A stretch of DNA of 64,000 nucleotides from Lentzea terrae (GCF_003265345.1 NZ_QFWW01000021.1:58005-122004); one strand, 5' to 3'; positions 1 through 9,741 are shown, numbered from the stretch's first letter. Program-made: numbers and translations. Notes: a model not told the origin generated them from the letters alone.

Positions 1-130
1 CGGCCTCACTGCCACTCTCGACAGTCTGGGCTCATGGACCACCACCGCTCTGAGCGACCATCACCGAGCCATCCACCACGTAAACATCAAGAGCAGTGAG
101 GTCGCGGAACCTGTCGTCGTCGGCGGGCAG

Positions 131-2245
131 TTACTGTGGTTCGGGCGGTGGAGCGGCTTCGCGCATGACGGTGATCGCGTGGCGTGTGCCGCGCACCTGC
201 GGGTGCTCGGCGTCGAAGACCTGGAGCTGGTCGTCGAGCAGGGTTTCGAGCTCGCTCACCCCGTGGGCAGGACCGTGGGTCACCGCCCGGAGGTGGGCGA
301 GACTTCCGCGCAGGGCCAGAGTCTGCGGATGCAGCGGCCCGAGGACCGTCGTGTGATCCTCGATCACCTGCTCCATCGCCGACGCCGCGCCGGTGGTGTC
401 GCCGGACAGGTGCTGCCACAGCGCGCGGTGCCCGCGTGCGGCGAGCAGCAGCGGGTTGTTCGGGCCCAGGGCCGGTAGGTGCTCGTCGAGCAGTGCGTCG
501 AGCTCCGCCAGCGCACGTGCCGGTCCCTCGGTCGTGCCGAGCCAGGTGGCGCGGTCGGTGCGCAGGAGAACCACCTGGAGGCGGTCGGGTTCGGCGGCGT
601 GTTGCCACCGCGCGACGAGGTCGTCGGAGACGGCCAGTGCCCCGGCCGCGTCACCGGCGAAACCGCGTAGCCGGGCCAGTGCTGCGCGGGTCGTGAGCGT
701 ATCGGGGTGGTCGGCTCCGAGCACGCGTTGCCGAGCCGACAGGACCGACTCGTACTCCGCAGCGGCGGTCTTGATGTCGCTGGTCGTGGCCAGCCAGTGG
801 GCGATCGCGAAGCGGATGGACAGCGTGTACGGGTGATCCGGTGCCAAAGTGTTCATGGCCCTCGCCCGCAGTTCGGCGAAGTGGTCCAGCGCCGCGGTCA
901 GCTGGCCGCTGGAGGCCAGCGAGTTCTCGGCGAACACCAGGACCGGGTGAGGTTCAGGCTGCCACAGAGCCTCGCCCGCCGCGCGGTGCAGTGCCGAGGT
1001 GTTGCGGCGCAGCACATGGGCGAGTCCGATGTCCCGCTCGACCGGCGGCCAGAGAGTCAGCAGCGCCGTCGCCACGGCACGCGGGAATTCCGCCGCAACC
1101 GATGCCGGGTACTGGTCACGGGTTGCCCGTTGCACCAGCACGTGCACTCTCACCTCAGTGTGCGTCTCGTGCGGGCTGTGCGTCAGCAGGCTCAGCTTGT
1201 GCAAGTTCCTCAGCGCCTGCCGCACCTGCTCGACGTCCGCACCCAGCCGCTCCGCCACGGGCGCCGCGGTGAGGATCGCCTCCGGTGCGCCGTGCGGGTC
1301 GAGCAGCGCGAGCGCGGCGAGCACTCGGCCCGCGAGCCCTGCCGGTTCCATGCGGTCCGCCTGCTCCACCGACAGCGACCAGGCGGCGGCCACCGTGTGC
1401 TCCTGGTCGTCGGGCAGCATGTCCAGGGTCCGGCCCAGAGCGTCCAGCGCCCGCCGCCTGTCCCTGAGCTCCGCCAGGTACCACGCGCAGGTCTTCTCCT
1501 GCTCCACCACAACAGCGGCCGCCTGGGCGAGCGCGAGCGGCAGGTGGCCCAGTTCCGCGCCCAAATCCGCGGCGCCTTCGGCGGCATTCAGAGTGTCGGC
1601 GAGTGTCGTCAGCAGATAGGACTCGGACTCCTGCGGCGTGAACGGGTCTACGTGCAGCACCCGCCGCCCCGCGCTCCGCAACGCGGCGTCGCGGCGTCGT
1701 GTCGTCACGACCACCCGTCCGGTGGCGTTGCGCGGCGGCCAGAGCGTCGCCAGATCCTGCGGTGACTGGAGGTCGTCCAGCACGATCAGCCAGCGCGCGG
1801 ACGTGGCCGCCAGCCAGTCCAGCAGCCTGCGCGCACCCGCTTCCGGATCACGGTCGTCGACGCCTGTCACCACCGCGGCCCACCGCGCGTACTCCCAGAC
1901 CAGCCCGCTGCGCGATGACGCGGTCAGCCACAGCACCAAGTCCGCAGCGCCTGCGGCCCACACCTGCTCCGCCAGCCACACGGCCAGCTGCGACTTGCCG
2001 ATCCCACCCATCCCGGACAGCACAACGGTGTGCACCGCCTCCACCGCGTCGGCCAACTCCACGCAGGCACCCCGTTGTTCGAACGCCCCGGCCAGCGGCG
2101 GCCACGACGAACGCCCCGGCAACGTCAGCGGCGCGCGCGGCTCCTGGTGGACGTGGAGATCACCGTGCAGCTCACCGAGCTGCACCAGGGTGCCGTGGAC
2201 GTCACCTTCCACGATGTTGACGAAGCGCCTGCCGGACTCAGCCAT
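131..2245 (-). CDS. STAND NTPase with NB-ARC and tetratricopeptide repeats
   Basis: The 704-residue protein has three parts. The N-terminus (about 1-35) is rich in short GDVHG/LHGDLHVH repeats, as seen in effector-associated STAND linkers. An NB-ARC ATPase follows, with P-loop GMGGIGKS at 78-85 and Walker B LIVLDD near 153-158. From about residue 430 to the end are TPR-like helical pairs with the recurring 'LG..HP.TL' signature. STAND proteins are signal-transducing switches that oligomerise on ligand binding. The gene is divergent from a TIR-domain stub, and TIR or similar effectors often accompany such NTPases in immunity-type systems, so a defence role is an inference. The reading frame stays open for 32 codons after the TAA stop. 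The family call is solid; the biological role is unknown. Confidence 0.85.
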   Translation of the reverse strand: MAESGRRFVNIVEGDVHGTLVQLGELHGDLHVHQEPRAPLTLPGRSSWPPLAGAFEQRGACVELADAVEAVHTVVLSGMGGIGKSQLAVWLAEQVWAAGAADLVLWLTASSRSGLVWEYARWAAVVTGVDDRDPEAGARRLLDWLAATSARWLIVLDDLQSPQDLATLWPPRNATGRVVVTTRRRDAALRSAGRRVLHVDPFTPQESESYLLTTLADTLNAAEGAADLGAELGHLPLALAQAAAVVVEQEKTCAWYLAELRDRRRALDALGRTLDMLPDDQEHTVAAAWSLSVEQADRMEPAGLAGRVLAALALLDPHGAPEAILTAAPVAERLGADVEQVRQALRNLHKLSLLTHSPHETHTEVRVHVLVQRATRDQYPASVAAEFPRAVATALLTLWPPVERDIGLAHVLRRNTSALHRAAGEALWQPEPHPVLVFAENSLASSGQLTAALDHFAELRARAMNTLAPDHPYTLSIRFAIAHWLATTSDIKTAAAEYESVLSARQRVLGADHPDTLTTRAALARLRGFAGDAAGALAVSDDLVARWQHAAEPDRLQVVLLRTDRATWLGTTEGPARALAELDALLDEHLPALGPNNPLLLAARGHRALWQHLSGDTTGAASAMEQVIEDHTTVLGPLHPQTLALRGSLAHLRAVTHGPAHGVSELETLLDDQLQVFDAEHPQVRGTRHAITVMREAAPPPEPQ

Positions 2246-2330
2246 CGTCGTGACGCTAACAGGCGCTTGAACAGGTACCGAGGAGGGCGGTCATGGCGGT
2301 GACGAGCGAGCCGATGACCGTCCGCGCCGG

Positions 2331-2421
2331 GTGTTCATCTCGTATGCACACGAGTCGGATGAGCACGTCGAGTTGGTGCGGGCTCTGGGGATCTTTCTCC
2401 GCCTCGAGGGAATTGCCGCGA
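2331..2421 (+). pseudogene. TIR-domain protein, N-terminal stub
   Basis: A GTG start at 2331 gives FISYAHESDEHVELVRA, the classic first strand and helix of a TIR/SEFIR domain, continuing to LGIFLRLEGIAATN. Similarity then stops abruptly where IS110 transposase sequence begins. The stub lies 85 bp from, and divergent to, the NB-ARC/TPR gene. An ATG at 2293 is in another frame and cannot start it. The original gene was probably an NADase or adaptor partner of the STAND protein, and only about 30 codons survive. Confidence 0.6.
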
Positions 2422-2950
2422 CGAACTGGGCCACGTCCGCACCCAGACCGTCAACCGGCTACACCGCCTGCTGCTGGAACTGCTTCCCGGTGGGGCGAAG
2501 AAGTTCCTGTCCGCCGCCCAGGCCCGGGCCCTGCTGGCGTCGGTGCGGCCGCGGGGTGTCGTGGGCCGCACGCGCCAGCGGCTGGCCGCCGACCTGGTCA
2601 CCGAACTGGAGCACGTCGACAAACGGATCAAGTCCGCCAACACCGAGTTGCGCGAGCTGGTCGACGCCAGCGGCAGCACCCTGATGGAGTTGACCGGGGT
2701 CGGCCCGTCCAGCGCGGCGCACCTGCTCGGCGACATCGCGGACATCGGCCGGTTCATCGACAAGGGCCGGTTCGCGTCCTGGAACGGCACGGCGCCGCTG
2801 GAGGCGTCTTCCGGTGATCAACGACGGCATCGGCTGTCGCGGGCCGGCAACCGCAAGATCAACCGGGTGCTGCATGTGATGGCCATCGTCCAGCTCCGCT
2901 ACGACACGCCCGGCCGTGTCTACTATCGCCGGCCTCGCGTCAACGGCGAC
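2422..2950 (+). pseudogene. IS110-family transposase, C-terminal fragment
   Basis: The frame reads LGHVRTQTVNRLHRLLLELL, then a helical linker, then the Transposase_20 core with LTGVGPSSAAHLLGDI, FASWNGTAPLEASSG and HRLSRAGNRKINRVLHVMAI, ending in YYRR. This is the C-terminal half of an IS110-family transposase. The N-terminal DEDD domain is missing and the usual tail after YYRR is absent, so both ends are truncated. Its left edge coincides with the loss of the TIR gene, suggesting that insertion followed by deletion destroyed that gene. Confidence 0.8.
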
Positions 2951-3104
2951 GCAGGGACTGTCTCACCACGTACGCGCCCGCCAGACAAGCACCAAGGAAT
3001 AGCACGATCGGCACGACCAGTGGCCATTCGAGCAGCAGGGTGGCCACTCCAGCGGCACTCGTCAAGAACATGGCCACCATGCCGTTGCGAATCCTCGGAT
3101 CCAT
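2940..3104 (-). CDS. small two-helix membrane protein
   Basis: A 54-residue protein with two predicted membrane helices, GMVAMFLTSAAGVATLLL and PLVVPIVLFLGACLAGAYVV, and a basic tail ending RQSLRRR. The start at 3104 is chosen because GAGGAG lies five bases upstream; the longer frame to 3173 has no ribosome-binding site. It follows a glycine-zipper protein remnant by about 20 bp on the same strand, so the two were probably one operon. Its 3' end overlaps the edge of the IS110 remnant. The function is not recognised. Confidence 0.5.
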   Translation of the reverse strand: MDPRIRNGMVAMFLTSAAGVATLLLEWPLVVPIVLFLGACLAGAYVVRQSLRRR

Positions 3105-3123
3105 CTCGCTCCTCACGATCCGA

Positions 3124-3282
3124 TCAAATGAGCTTGCTGATTCCTTTGCCCACAAGGCCTCCGCTGACACCACCGATCACGCCACCGACCGCACCACTGA
3201 TCATGGCATCACGGATCTTGCCCGAGTCGCCCCCGCCGATCGCGGCACCCCATCGAGCGGTCCACCCAGCCGAGCCGAGGCT
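3124..3282 (-). pseudogene. glycine-zipper protein, C-terminal remnant
   Basis: The reverse strand encodes a tail of about 50 residues, WGAAIGGGDSGKIRDAMISG followed by AVGGVIGGVSGGLVGKGIS and KLI stop. This is a glycine-zipper segment like those of small membrane-inserting or bacteriocin-like proteins. Upstream the frame runs into sequence antisense to the kinase remnant with no credible start. The 3' end lies 20 bp before the small membrane protein start. It is interpreted as a truncated first gene of that operon. Confidence 0.35.
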
Positions 3283-3297
3283 CGCCGACGAGTTCAA

Positions 3298-4010
3298 GCC
3301 CGAAGTGCACCGCAGAACCAGCTCGTCCTGCTGCACGTGGTGTCGACCGCCCGGAGGAGGGAGTGGATGGTCGCGGCTGTCGCCACCGCGCTGATGTTCT
3401 GCCTGCCGTTGGTGTTGCGCGGTCGCGGATCCGCAGTCGAGGCGAACGTGGCGGCGATGATCGCTTGGACGACGGGGCGGTGGCCGTCGGCCACGCCGTT
3501 CGCTCCCGCCGTGACTACGTGCTTGCCGTGCAGGGCGGGCGCGGCGGGCAGAGCAGATGCGGGAGGCGGTCGCGCGACGGCGCGTCGTGGAGGAGCGGTT
3601 GCGCATCGCCCGAGAGCTGCACGATGTAGTAGGTGACCACGTCGCGGTCATCAACGTCCACGCTGGACTGGCCCGCCGCGCCCTGCGCACCGACCCCGAC
3701 CTCTCGGAGCACGCCTTGGTGGAGACCGAGACAGCCGCCCGCGCCGTGCTGCGGGAGATGGCCGGCATCCTGCGAGTGTTGCGGGCCGACGGCGACGACA
3801 CCGCTGCCCCTGGACTCGACCGCGTCGTGATCTGGTCGAGGCCGTCCGCCGAGGCGGTGTGGAGGTCGAGGCGCGACTCGACCACGAGGACGTACCGGAC
3901 CTGGTGTCGGTGACCGGCTATCGGGTGGTGCAGGAGGTGCTGACCAACGCGGCTCGCCACGGACGCGGGCGGGCCGCGCTCACCGTGCGCCGCACGCCTG
4001 ACGCCGTGGT
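3298..4010 (+). pseudogene. NarL-type sensor histidine kinase, multiply frameshifted
   Basis: Kinase sequence is spread over three reading frames. An N-terminal membrane segment (REWMVAAVATALMFCLPLVL) lies near 3358-3475. RRDYVLAVQG follows near 3500-3540. The HisKA_3 dimerisation domain (ERLRIARELHDVVGDHVAVI, phosphoacceptor His in RELHD) lies at 3557-3830. The start of the HATPase domain (GYRVVQEVLTNAARHGRG) lies near 3918-3970 and is then lost. No continuous frame exists and no cognate response regulator is nearby. The gene is dead or very badly sequenced. Confidence 0.75.
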
Positions 4011-4371
4011 TCCTCGACGAGGTGTGGGTGGCGGCGCCGTTCTCGTCCAGGAGCGCGTTCCTGGACCGCGTGACCGCCGTGGCGCGGCGGTGGGTCGGCG
4101 AAGGCCTGATGTCCGTCGCTGCTGGCCGCGATGTCGGATGGGAGCTGCGTCCGCTGCGAGGGTGTTGCGATCGCCGTGGCAAAGGCGCGGCTGCGGATAC
4201 CGCCCTCGCTGACCCGGAACACCGAATCGCCGGCCTGCCGCAGCTGATCGACGAGTTCGGACCTGCAGCAGCCTGATGCGGAGGTCAGGCTGCTGGGCCG
4301 TGTTTCGGCGCCCCCGCAGGGTCAGCACCCGTGTCGGCGCTGCGCACGCCAAGATGTGGTCGTCGCGCGGC
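4011..4371. other. gap with an unidentified coding-like stretch
   Basis: No complete gene is seen. From about 4010 to 4140 the forward strand has a coding-like pattern with G/C-ended codons, reading WFLDEVWVAAPFSSRSAFLD then RVTAVARRWVGEGL. I do not recognise it. It fades before the rhamnosidase stop at 4372 and is probably another gene fragment in this decayed segment. Confidence 0.3.
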
Positions 4372-6560
4372 CTACGCGTCGCAGCTGTCCAAATGTGTGC
4401 CGGGGACTGCTGTGTAGGTCCGTCCATCCGGCATCGTCACGGTCGCGGTTGTTGCCGGCGGGATGGTGACGGACAGGTGGAACCGGCCTTCTGTGATCCG
4501 CCAGTGCGTCGCGATCTGCCCGTGCACGGAGTCGAGCTCGGCCTCTGCCCACGTGAGGCCGCCACCCGGCTGTGGACGCACCTCGAAGTGGCGGTATCCC
4601 GGTGCATCGTCGAGCAGCCGGATTCCCGCGGTGTGGCGGTGCAGGAACGAGATGACCGCGCCCTTGCTGTAGTGGTTGAGCGAGGCGTGCGGGGTGCCGT
4701 GCTCGTCGAGGCCGTCCCAGTGTTCCCAGATCGTGGTCGCCTCGCGGTCGATCATGGTCAGCCACGACGGTTCGGTGTCCTGGAACAACAACTCGTAGGC
4801 TACGTCGAGGTGCCCGGTGTCCGCGAGCACGGGCAGGAGATACGGCGTGGCGAGGAATCCGGTGCCCAGGTGGATGTCTGCGGCGCGGATCAGCCTGACG
4901 AGCCGGTCCGCGGTGGCTGTGCGCAGATCATCGGGAACCAGGCCGAAAGCGAGCGCCCGTACGTACGTCGCCTGGGTGTTCGGGATCAACGAGCCGTCGT
5001 CGGCGATGAACTCCGTGCGCCAGGCGTTGAGCGTGTTCGCCGCGAGGAGCGCGTAGCGGTCGGCGTCGTGGTGGTGTCGGGTGAGGGCGCAGATCCGGGA
5101 AAGCAGCGATGCCGAGCGGTACAGGTACGCGGTTGCCACCGCGCCGTGGTCCGCTGTGCGGAAGGCCTCTTCGTCGACGTGCGGCTCGCACCATTCGCCC
5201 CAGTGGAAGCCGCCGTCCCAGACGAATTCGTGGTGTGGCGCCTGGGCCGTACGGCTTGGGTGGCTTCGGGTGCGGGCGCGTTCGGCGGCGAAGTCGACCC
5301 AGCGGGTCATCATCGGCCGGAACTCCTCGAGCACGTCGAGGTCGTCGTAGACGAGGTACAGCTCCCACGGCACGATCACCGACGCGTCGCCCCACCCGGA
5401 GGAGCCAGCGAACTGGTCCAGGATCTCCGGTGGCAGGTGCTGGACGGCGCGTCCGCCTGGGTCGGGTGCAAAGTTTGTCAGGCAGCCGTTGTCCCACTGG
5501 TCAACCGCGAGGTCGCGCAGCCACTTCACCGAGAATCCCGCTACGTCGTAGAGGAATGCGGCTGTGGGCACGTACAGCATCCAGTCGCCGGTCCAGCCGG
5601 CCCGCTCGCGTTGAGGACAGTCGGTAGGGATGTCGCAGGCGTTGTCGCGGAAGCTCCACACCGCGGCCTCGTGCAGCTTGTTGATCCGTTCGTCGCTGCA
5701 ACGGAACCGGCCGGTGCGGCGGAGGTCGGTGTGCACGACGACGCCCCGCGCGTCGTCCGGTGTGAGTGGACGCGACGCGCCTTCCACGCTGACGTACTGG
5801 AATCCGTGCGTCGTGTGCCGCGGCTCGAAAACCTCGTTCGCCTGTCCGCCGGAGATCACCTGGTCGATCTGACCGGCCGAGAGCGGTTCACGGGTCTGCC
5901 AGTCGACCCCGCGCAGATGTTCGACGGTCACGTCACCGTCCGGGCTGAGTGCCTCGCCATGAGCCAGTACAAGGCGATCTCCAGAGGGAACGTCGAGCTT
6001 CAGCCAGCCGTTGATGTTCTGCCCGAGGTCGATGACCTGCCGTCCCGACGGCAGCTCGGTGACCGACACCGGCGTCAATTCCTCGATGCGCCGTACTGGC
6101 GGTGCCGGTGATGCGGTGAGCCGGGCGAAGTCGTCGTAGATCCCACCGCTCACGACTGCGGCCTTGGGCCAGGACTCGTCCAGGTAGCCGGGAGCAGACC
6201 AACCGGGCATCGCCCGCCGGAGGTCTGTTGCCTGGCCGTCCATGAGATCCGCCGTGATCCACGCCGGTGTGGTCGTCCACGAGGAATCGGTGCCCAACAC
6301 AGTCGTGGACCCGTCCTCGTGCACAACGTGCAACTGGCACAACAGGGCGGTGCGGTCGCCGAACGAGTTCGCGATTCGCATCGCGCCGGTGCGGCCACGG
6401 AACCAGCCGTCGGACACGAGAGCCGGTGAGATGTGAGGCATGTGCTCAGCCGGCCGTGGAGGTATGCCGGTGACGGTGCCGGCGACCTGGTCGAAGACGA
6501 CGCGCCGGGCCGAGGGACCGGTTTCGCCGTGGCAGCTCGCGGTGACGTGGCTGAGGCCGG
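4372..6560 (-). pseudogene. alpha-L-rhamnosidase (GH78), N-terminally truncated
   Basis: GH78 enzymes release terminal L-rhamnose from glycosides and polysaccharides. The frame includes the carbohydrate-binding beta-sandwich region (VSDGWFRGRTGAMRI, FGDRTALLCQL), the catalytic (alpha/alpha)6 barrel with DCPQRERAGWTGDWM (acidic catalytic motif), FAGSSGWGDASVIVPWELY and DREATTIWEHWDG, and the C-terminal beta-sandwich (GGGLTWAEAEL). The catalytic part is intact, but the first 150-250 residues of a normal family member are missing. The frame instead reads into a broken SDR fragment from 6735. It has no native start or promoter, so it is probably inactive. Confidence 0.8.
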
Positions 6561-6735
6561 GCCGCGTCGTCCGTGACATCCATCGACAACGGGCGGACAT
6601 CGGCCACATCGGACAATCGTTCCGCACGCCTGGCGGCGCCGTGGACGATGTAGCCGGGGGCGACCAGCTTGGTGGCCACCGCTTCGCCGACACCTCCGGC
6701 GCGCCGGTGACCAGCGCGGTCCTCACGACCGTCAC
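6561..6735 (-). pseudogene. short-chain dehydrogenase fragment, tandem copy
   Basis: The first codons read MTVVRTALVTGA. After a frame change the sequence gives YIVHGAARRAERLSDVADVR and PLSMDVTDDAA. This is the Rossmann N-terminus of an SDR and a clear paralogue of the intact SDR whose stop codon lies next to this start. Only about 55 residues remain before the rhamnosidase sequence begins near 6560. A tandem SDR pair was evidently truncated by a deletion that fused it to the GH78 gene. Confidence 0.65.
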
Positions 6736-6736
6736 G

Positions 6737-7588
6737 TCAGGTGTTCGCGGGCACGTACTTCGCGGGCACGCCGGTGGCGCGGCGCATGAACGCGTCGAAG
6801 GTGCGGTTGGGCAGCGTGTTGTGCAGGAAGATCATGGGCTTGGCGCCGAAGCCGACGGCGTAACGCGTCTTGGGCCGGCGTGCCCGGACGGACTTGACGA
6901 TCGTCTTGGCGATCAAGTCCGGCGACGACATGCGGCGTTCATTGGCCTCCGAACTGAGCGAGTCGGCCACGGCGTTGGCCTGCGGGGCGTACGGGCCGGT
7001 GCCGGAGGCGGCGCGGACCTTCTGCGCGGCGATGCCGCCCCACTCGGACTTGACCCCGCCCGGTTCGATCACCACGACGTCGATCCCGAAGGGCTTGAGC
7101 TCCATGCGCAGGCAGTCGCTGAGCGCTTCCAGCGCGAACTTCGTGGCGTGGTACCAGGCTCCCAACGAGGTGCACATGCGGCCGCCCACCGAGGTGATGT
7201 TGACGATGGTTCCCGAGCGCTGCGCGCGCATGTGCGGCAGGACCAGCTGGGTCAGGCGCGCCGCGCCGAACACGTTGACCTCGAACTGTTCCCTGGCCTC
7301 CTGCAGGGGTACGTCCTCGACGGCGCCGTAGGAACCGTAGCCGGCGTTGTTGACGAGGACGTCGAGCCGACCGTTGTCGGCGATGATCTTCTCGACGCCG
7401 TCCCGCATGGAGGAGTCGTCGGTGACATCCATGGCCAGCAGCCGGATCCCCAGCTCGGTCAGGTGTTGCATGCGCTCCACACGCCGCGCCGCGCCGTAGA
7501 CGGTGTAGCCGGCCTCGCGCAGCCTGAGCGCGGTGGCCTCGCCGATACCTGAGGAGGCTCCGGTGACGAGTGCGACCTTGGTGGTCAT
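6737..7588 (-). CDS. short-chain dehydrogenase/reductase
   Basis: A 283-residue classical SDR, an NAD(P)-dependent oxidoreductase. The cofactor motif TGASSGIG is at 9-16, NNAG at 80-83, and the catalytic Ser133, Tyr146 and Lys150 (YHATK) are all present. The C-terminal extension (AKPMIFLHNTLPNRTFDAFM) is typical of actinobacterial SDRs annotated only as oxidoreductases. It is divergent from an AraC-type regulator across 186 bp, which suggests the regulator controls it. The substrate cannot be told from sequence. Confidence 0.85.
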   Translation of the reverse strand: MTTKVALVTGASSGIGEATALRLREAGYTVYGAARRVERMQHLTELGIRLLAMDVTDDSSMRDGVEKIIADNGRLDVLVNNAGYGSYGAVEDVPLQEAREQFEVNVFGAARLTQLVLPHMRAQRSGTIVNITSVGGRMCTSLGAWYHATKFALEALSDCLRMELKPFGIDVVVIEPGGVKSEWGGIAAQKVRAASGTGPYAPQANAVADSLSSEANERRMSSPDLIAKTIVKSVRARRPKTRYAVGFGAKPMIFLHNTLPNRTFDAFMRRATGVPAKYVPANT

Positions 7589-7774
7589 GGTGGTGATCCT
7601 TTCAGCGGGCGTGGTGACCTTTCGCCGTGAACGCTAGAAGTGGATCTGTGGCCTGGCACTAGCGCGGCGCGCCAACTCACTTGCGTATGACGCCAGTTTT
7701 CGGTGGCGCGATTTGCGAGAGGAGTGGCGGCATCTGCTGGTGTCAGGCATGCTGACGGCCGTTACGCTCGCGTC

Positions 7775-8773
7775 GTGAGCACCGGACGGTTCACCCTGGA
7801 TCCCAGCATCAAAGCCCTGCTGAAGGACCTCGGCTTGTCGCCCGCCCAGGTGCTCCGGCGCGCCCAGCTGCCTGCCGACCTGTTCGGCCGTGGCCCGGTC
7901 GAACTCCCACTCGCGGAGTACTTCCGGCTGTGGGAGGCACTCGACGCCGAGAGCGGTGATCCGGACCTGGCTGTCGCGATCGGCCGGTCGATCTCGGTCG
8001 AGATGTTCAACCCGCCGATCTTCGCCGCCCTGTGCAGCCCCGACCTGCGGACCGCAGCCGAGCGCATCGCCACCCACAAGCCCCTCGTCGGGCCCCTGCA
8101 CCTGAGGCTCGACAACGACGAAGAAGGCTTGACGATCAGCTTCCGGTGGCCGCCGGACACGCCCCCGCCGCCCCTGCTGGCCGCCGTCGAGATGGTGTTC
8201 TGGGTCGCCCTGGCCCGGATCGCGACCCGCCACGACATCCGACCGGTCCGGGCCGTCGATCCCTGGCTCCCTGCCGAGCATGCCGGCCTCGACGACTACC
8301 TCGGCGTAGAAGTCCACAAGGGACAGACGCACGCGATCACCTTCGCGCTCGGCGACGCGAGCCGCCCGTTCCTCACCGAGAACGAGCAACTCTGGCGGTT
8401 CTTCGCCCCGGAACTCCGCAGGCGTCTGTCCGACCTGCAGGCGACGGCCAGCGTCGCCGAGCGGGTGCGGGCCGCGCTGCACGAAACACTTCCCGCCGGT
8501 GGAAGCTCCATGATCGCGGTCACCCGTCACCTCGCCGTCAGCAGCCGCACCCTGCAACGACAACTGAAGCTCGAAGGAACCAGCTTCCAGGAAATCCTCG
8601 CCACGACCCGCGAAAACCTGGCCCGCCACTACCTCGGCAACAGCACCATGCGCATCGCCGAAATCGCCTACCTGCTCGGCTACGACGACACCAACTCCTT
8701 CTACCGCGCCTTCCGCACCTGGACCGGAACCACCCCCGACGCCCTCCGAACCGCAGCCGTCGCCCGAGTCTGA
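7775..8773 (+). CDS. AraC-family transcriptional regulator (OruR-like)
   Basis: A 332-residue regulator with an arabinose-binding-like N-terminal domain (to about 220) and a C-terminal double HTH (SSRTLQRQLKLEGTSFQEIL and LRIAEIAYLLGYDDTNSFYR-type sequence, here with MRIAEIAYLLG). The start is set at the GTG at 7775, from which homology begins; the frame is open further upstream but looks non-coding. It is divergent from the SDR at 6737-7588 and probably regulates it. Confidence 0.8.
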   Translation: MSTGRFTLDPSIKALLKDLGLSPAQVLRRAQLPADLFGRGPVELPLAEYFRLWEALDAESGDPDLAVAIGRSISVEMFNPPIFAALCSPDLRTAAERIATHKPLVGPLHLRLDNDEEGLTISFRWPPDTPPPPLLAAVEMVFWVALARIATRHDIRPVRAVDPWLPAEHAGLDDYLGVEVHKGQTHAITFALGDASRPFLTENEQLWRFFAPELRRRLSDLQATASVAERVRAALHETLPAGGSSMIAVTRHLAVSSRTLQRQLKLEGTSFQEILATTRENLARHYLGNSTMRIAEIAYLLGYDDTNSFYRAFRTWTGTTPDALRTAAVARV

Positions 8774-8860
8774 ACGGGCCGTCGCGGGATCTCGACCGGC
8801 TCGCTCATGCGGTCCATCGGATTGCGAGACGCTGTTCGACGTCGCGAATGATCAGGTAAC

Positions 8861-8955
8861 GCACCCGGATCCTCGGCGGAGTCATCGACGAGTACAGGTA
8901 TGCCGCGTGAGGTGCGGCGATGACGTTTCGAGCGGCACACGATCGGGCACCCTCG
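8861..8955 (+). repeat. transposase 3'-end relic, copy 1 of a direct repeat
   Basis: The sequence GGCGGAGTCATCGACGAGTA ends a frame reading GGVIDEYRYAA-stop, the terminal residues of an integrase-core transposase like those at 30.7 and 52.1 kb. The 95 bp here, including about 45 bp beyond the stop (GATGACGTTTCGAGCGGCAC), match 52993-53089 in the same orientation at roughly four bases in five by eye. No other transposase sequence remains at this site. Confidence 0.6.
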
Positions 8956-8990
8956 TCCACCTTCCGGGAGCGGGGAGCCGTCCTGACCTG

Positions 8991-9644
8991 TCACTCAGCG
9001 GTGCTCGGAGCCTCCGGTGCCGGGAGCAGGCGTCGCAGCAAGGACTCCTCCAGCTCGATCAGGATGGTTTCGTTGCCGGCGGCGGCGCTCGGCAGGGTGT
9101 GCCACAGGACGAGTTGGCCGTGCAGGGCGGTCCACAGGTGGACGCCCAGGTCCTGCGCCTCCGACCGTCGGCTGGGGGCCACTTCGGCGAGGTAGGCGTC
9201 AGTCGTGTCGGTCCACGCCTGGAGCATGGTGCCGATGGGGTGGCCGGTGGTCGGTGGCCGGTCGGGCTCGTACTCCAGGCTGAACATCAGCCGGTAGCGG
9301 CGGGGCTTGTCGATGGCGAACCTGCGGTAGGCGGTGACGATGGCCCGCACGCGCTCCCACGGGTCCGCGCCTGCCGCGGCGGCCGACTCGCCGGCCTCGC
9401 TCATCGCGACGGCCAGCGCGCGGTAGGTGACGTCGAGGACGGTGGTCACCAGGTCTGCCTTGTTCTTGAAGTGCCGGTAGACGCTGGGTGCGGAAATGCC
9501 GACCTCGCGGGCAACCCCGCGAAGGGAGAGAGCGTCCTCGCGTCCCGTCTCCTCCAGGATGCGGGTCGCCGCGCCGAGGATCTCCTGCCGCAGCCGCTCG
9601 CCTTCACCCCGCGCGTTGGGGACCCGCTTGACCTGCGACTTCAT
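8991..9644 (-). CDS. TetR-family repressor, probably of the P450 operon
   Basis: A 217-residue TetR/AcrR regulator. The N-terminal HTH reads LRGVAREVGISAPSVYRHFK (residues about 40-60), followed by a helical ligand-binding domain with the RYRLMFSLEYE and LWTALHGQLVLWHTLP segments of the WHG/TetR_C_13 type. It is divergent from the P450 operon across 167 bp that contains two copies of a TetR-style operator, so autoregulation and repression of the P450 genes is the natural reading. Confidence 0.85.
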   Translation of the reverse strand: MKSQVKRVPNARGEGERLRQEILGAATRILEETGREDALSLRGVAREVGISAPSVYRHFKNKADLVTTVLDVTYRALAVAMSEAGESAAAAGADPWERVRAIVTAYRRFAIDKPRRYRLMFSLEYEPDRPPTTGHPIGTMLQAWTDTTDAYLAEVAPSRRSEAQDLGVHLWTALHGQLVLWHTLPSAAAGNETILIELEESLLRRLLPAPEAPSTAE

Positions 9645-9741
9645 CGCCTCCTCCTCACCGCCCGCAGCAGCCTACGGCCCTTGGTGCACCCCGCCTCCAA
9701 CGGTCGGTGCTTCGTGCCGGCCGACACAGGAACTTCCCACT

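Noticed and set aside
4276..6111. A 611-codon forward frame opposite the rhamnosidase gene
   Set aside because: Mirror of the GH78 coding sequence; valine/arginine-rich with no motif.
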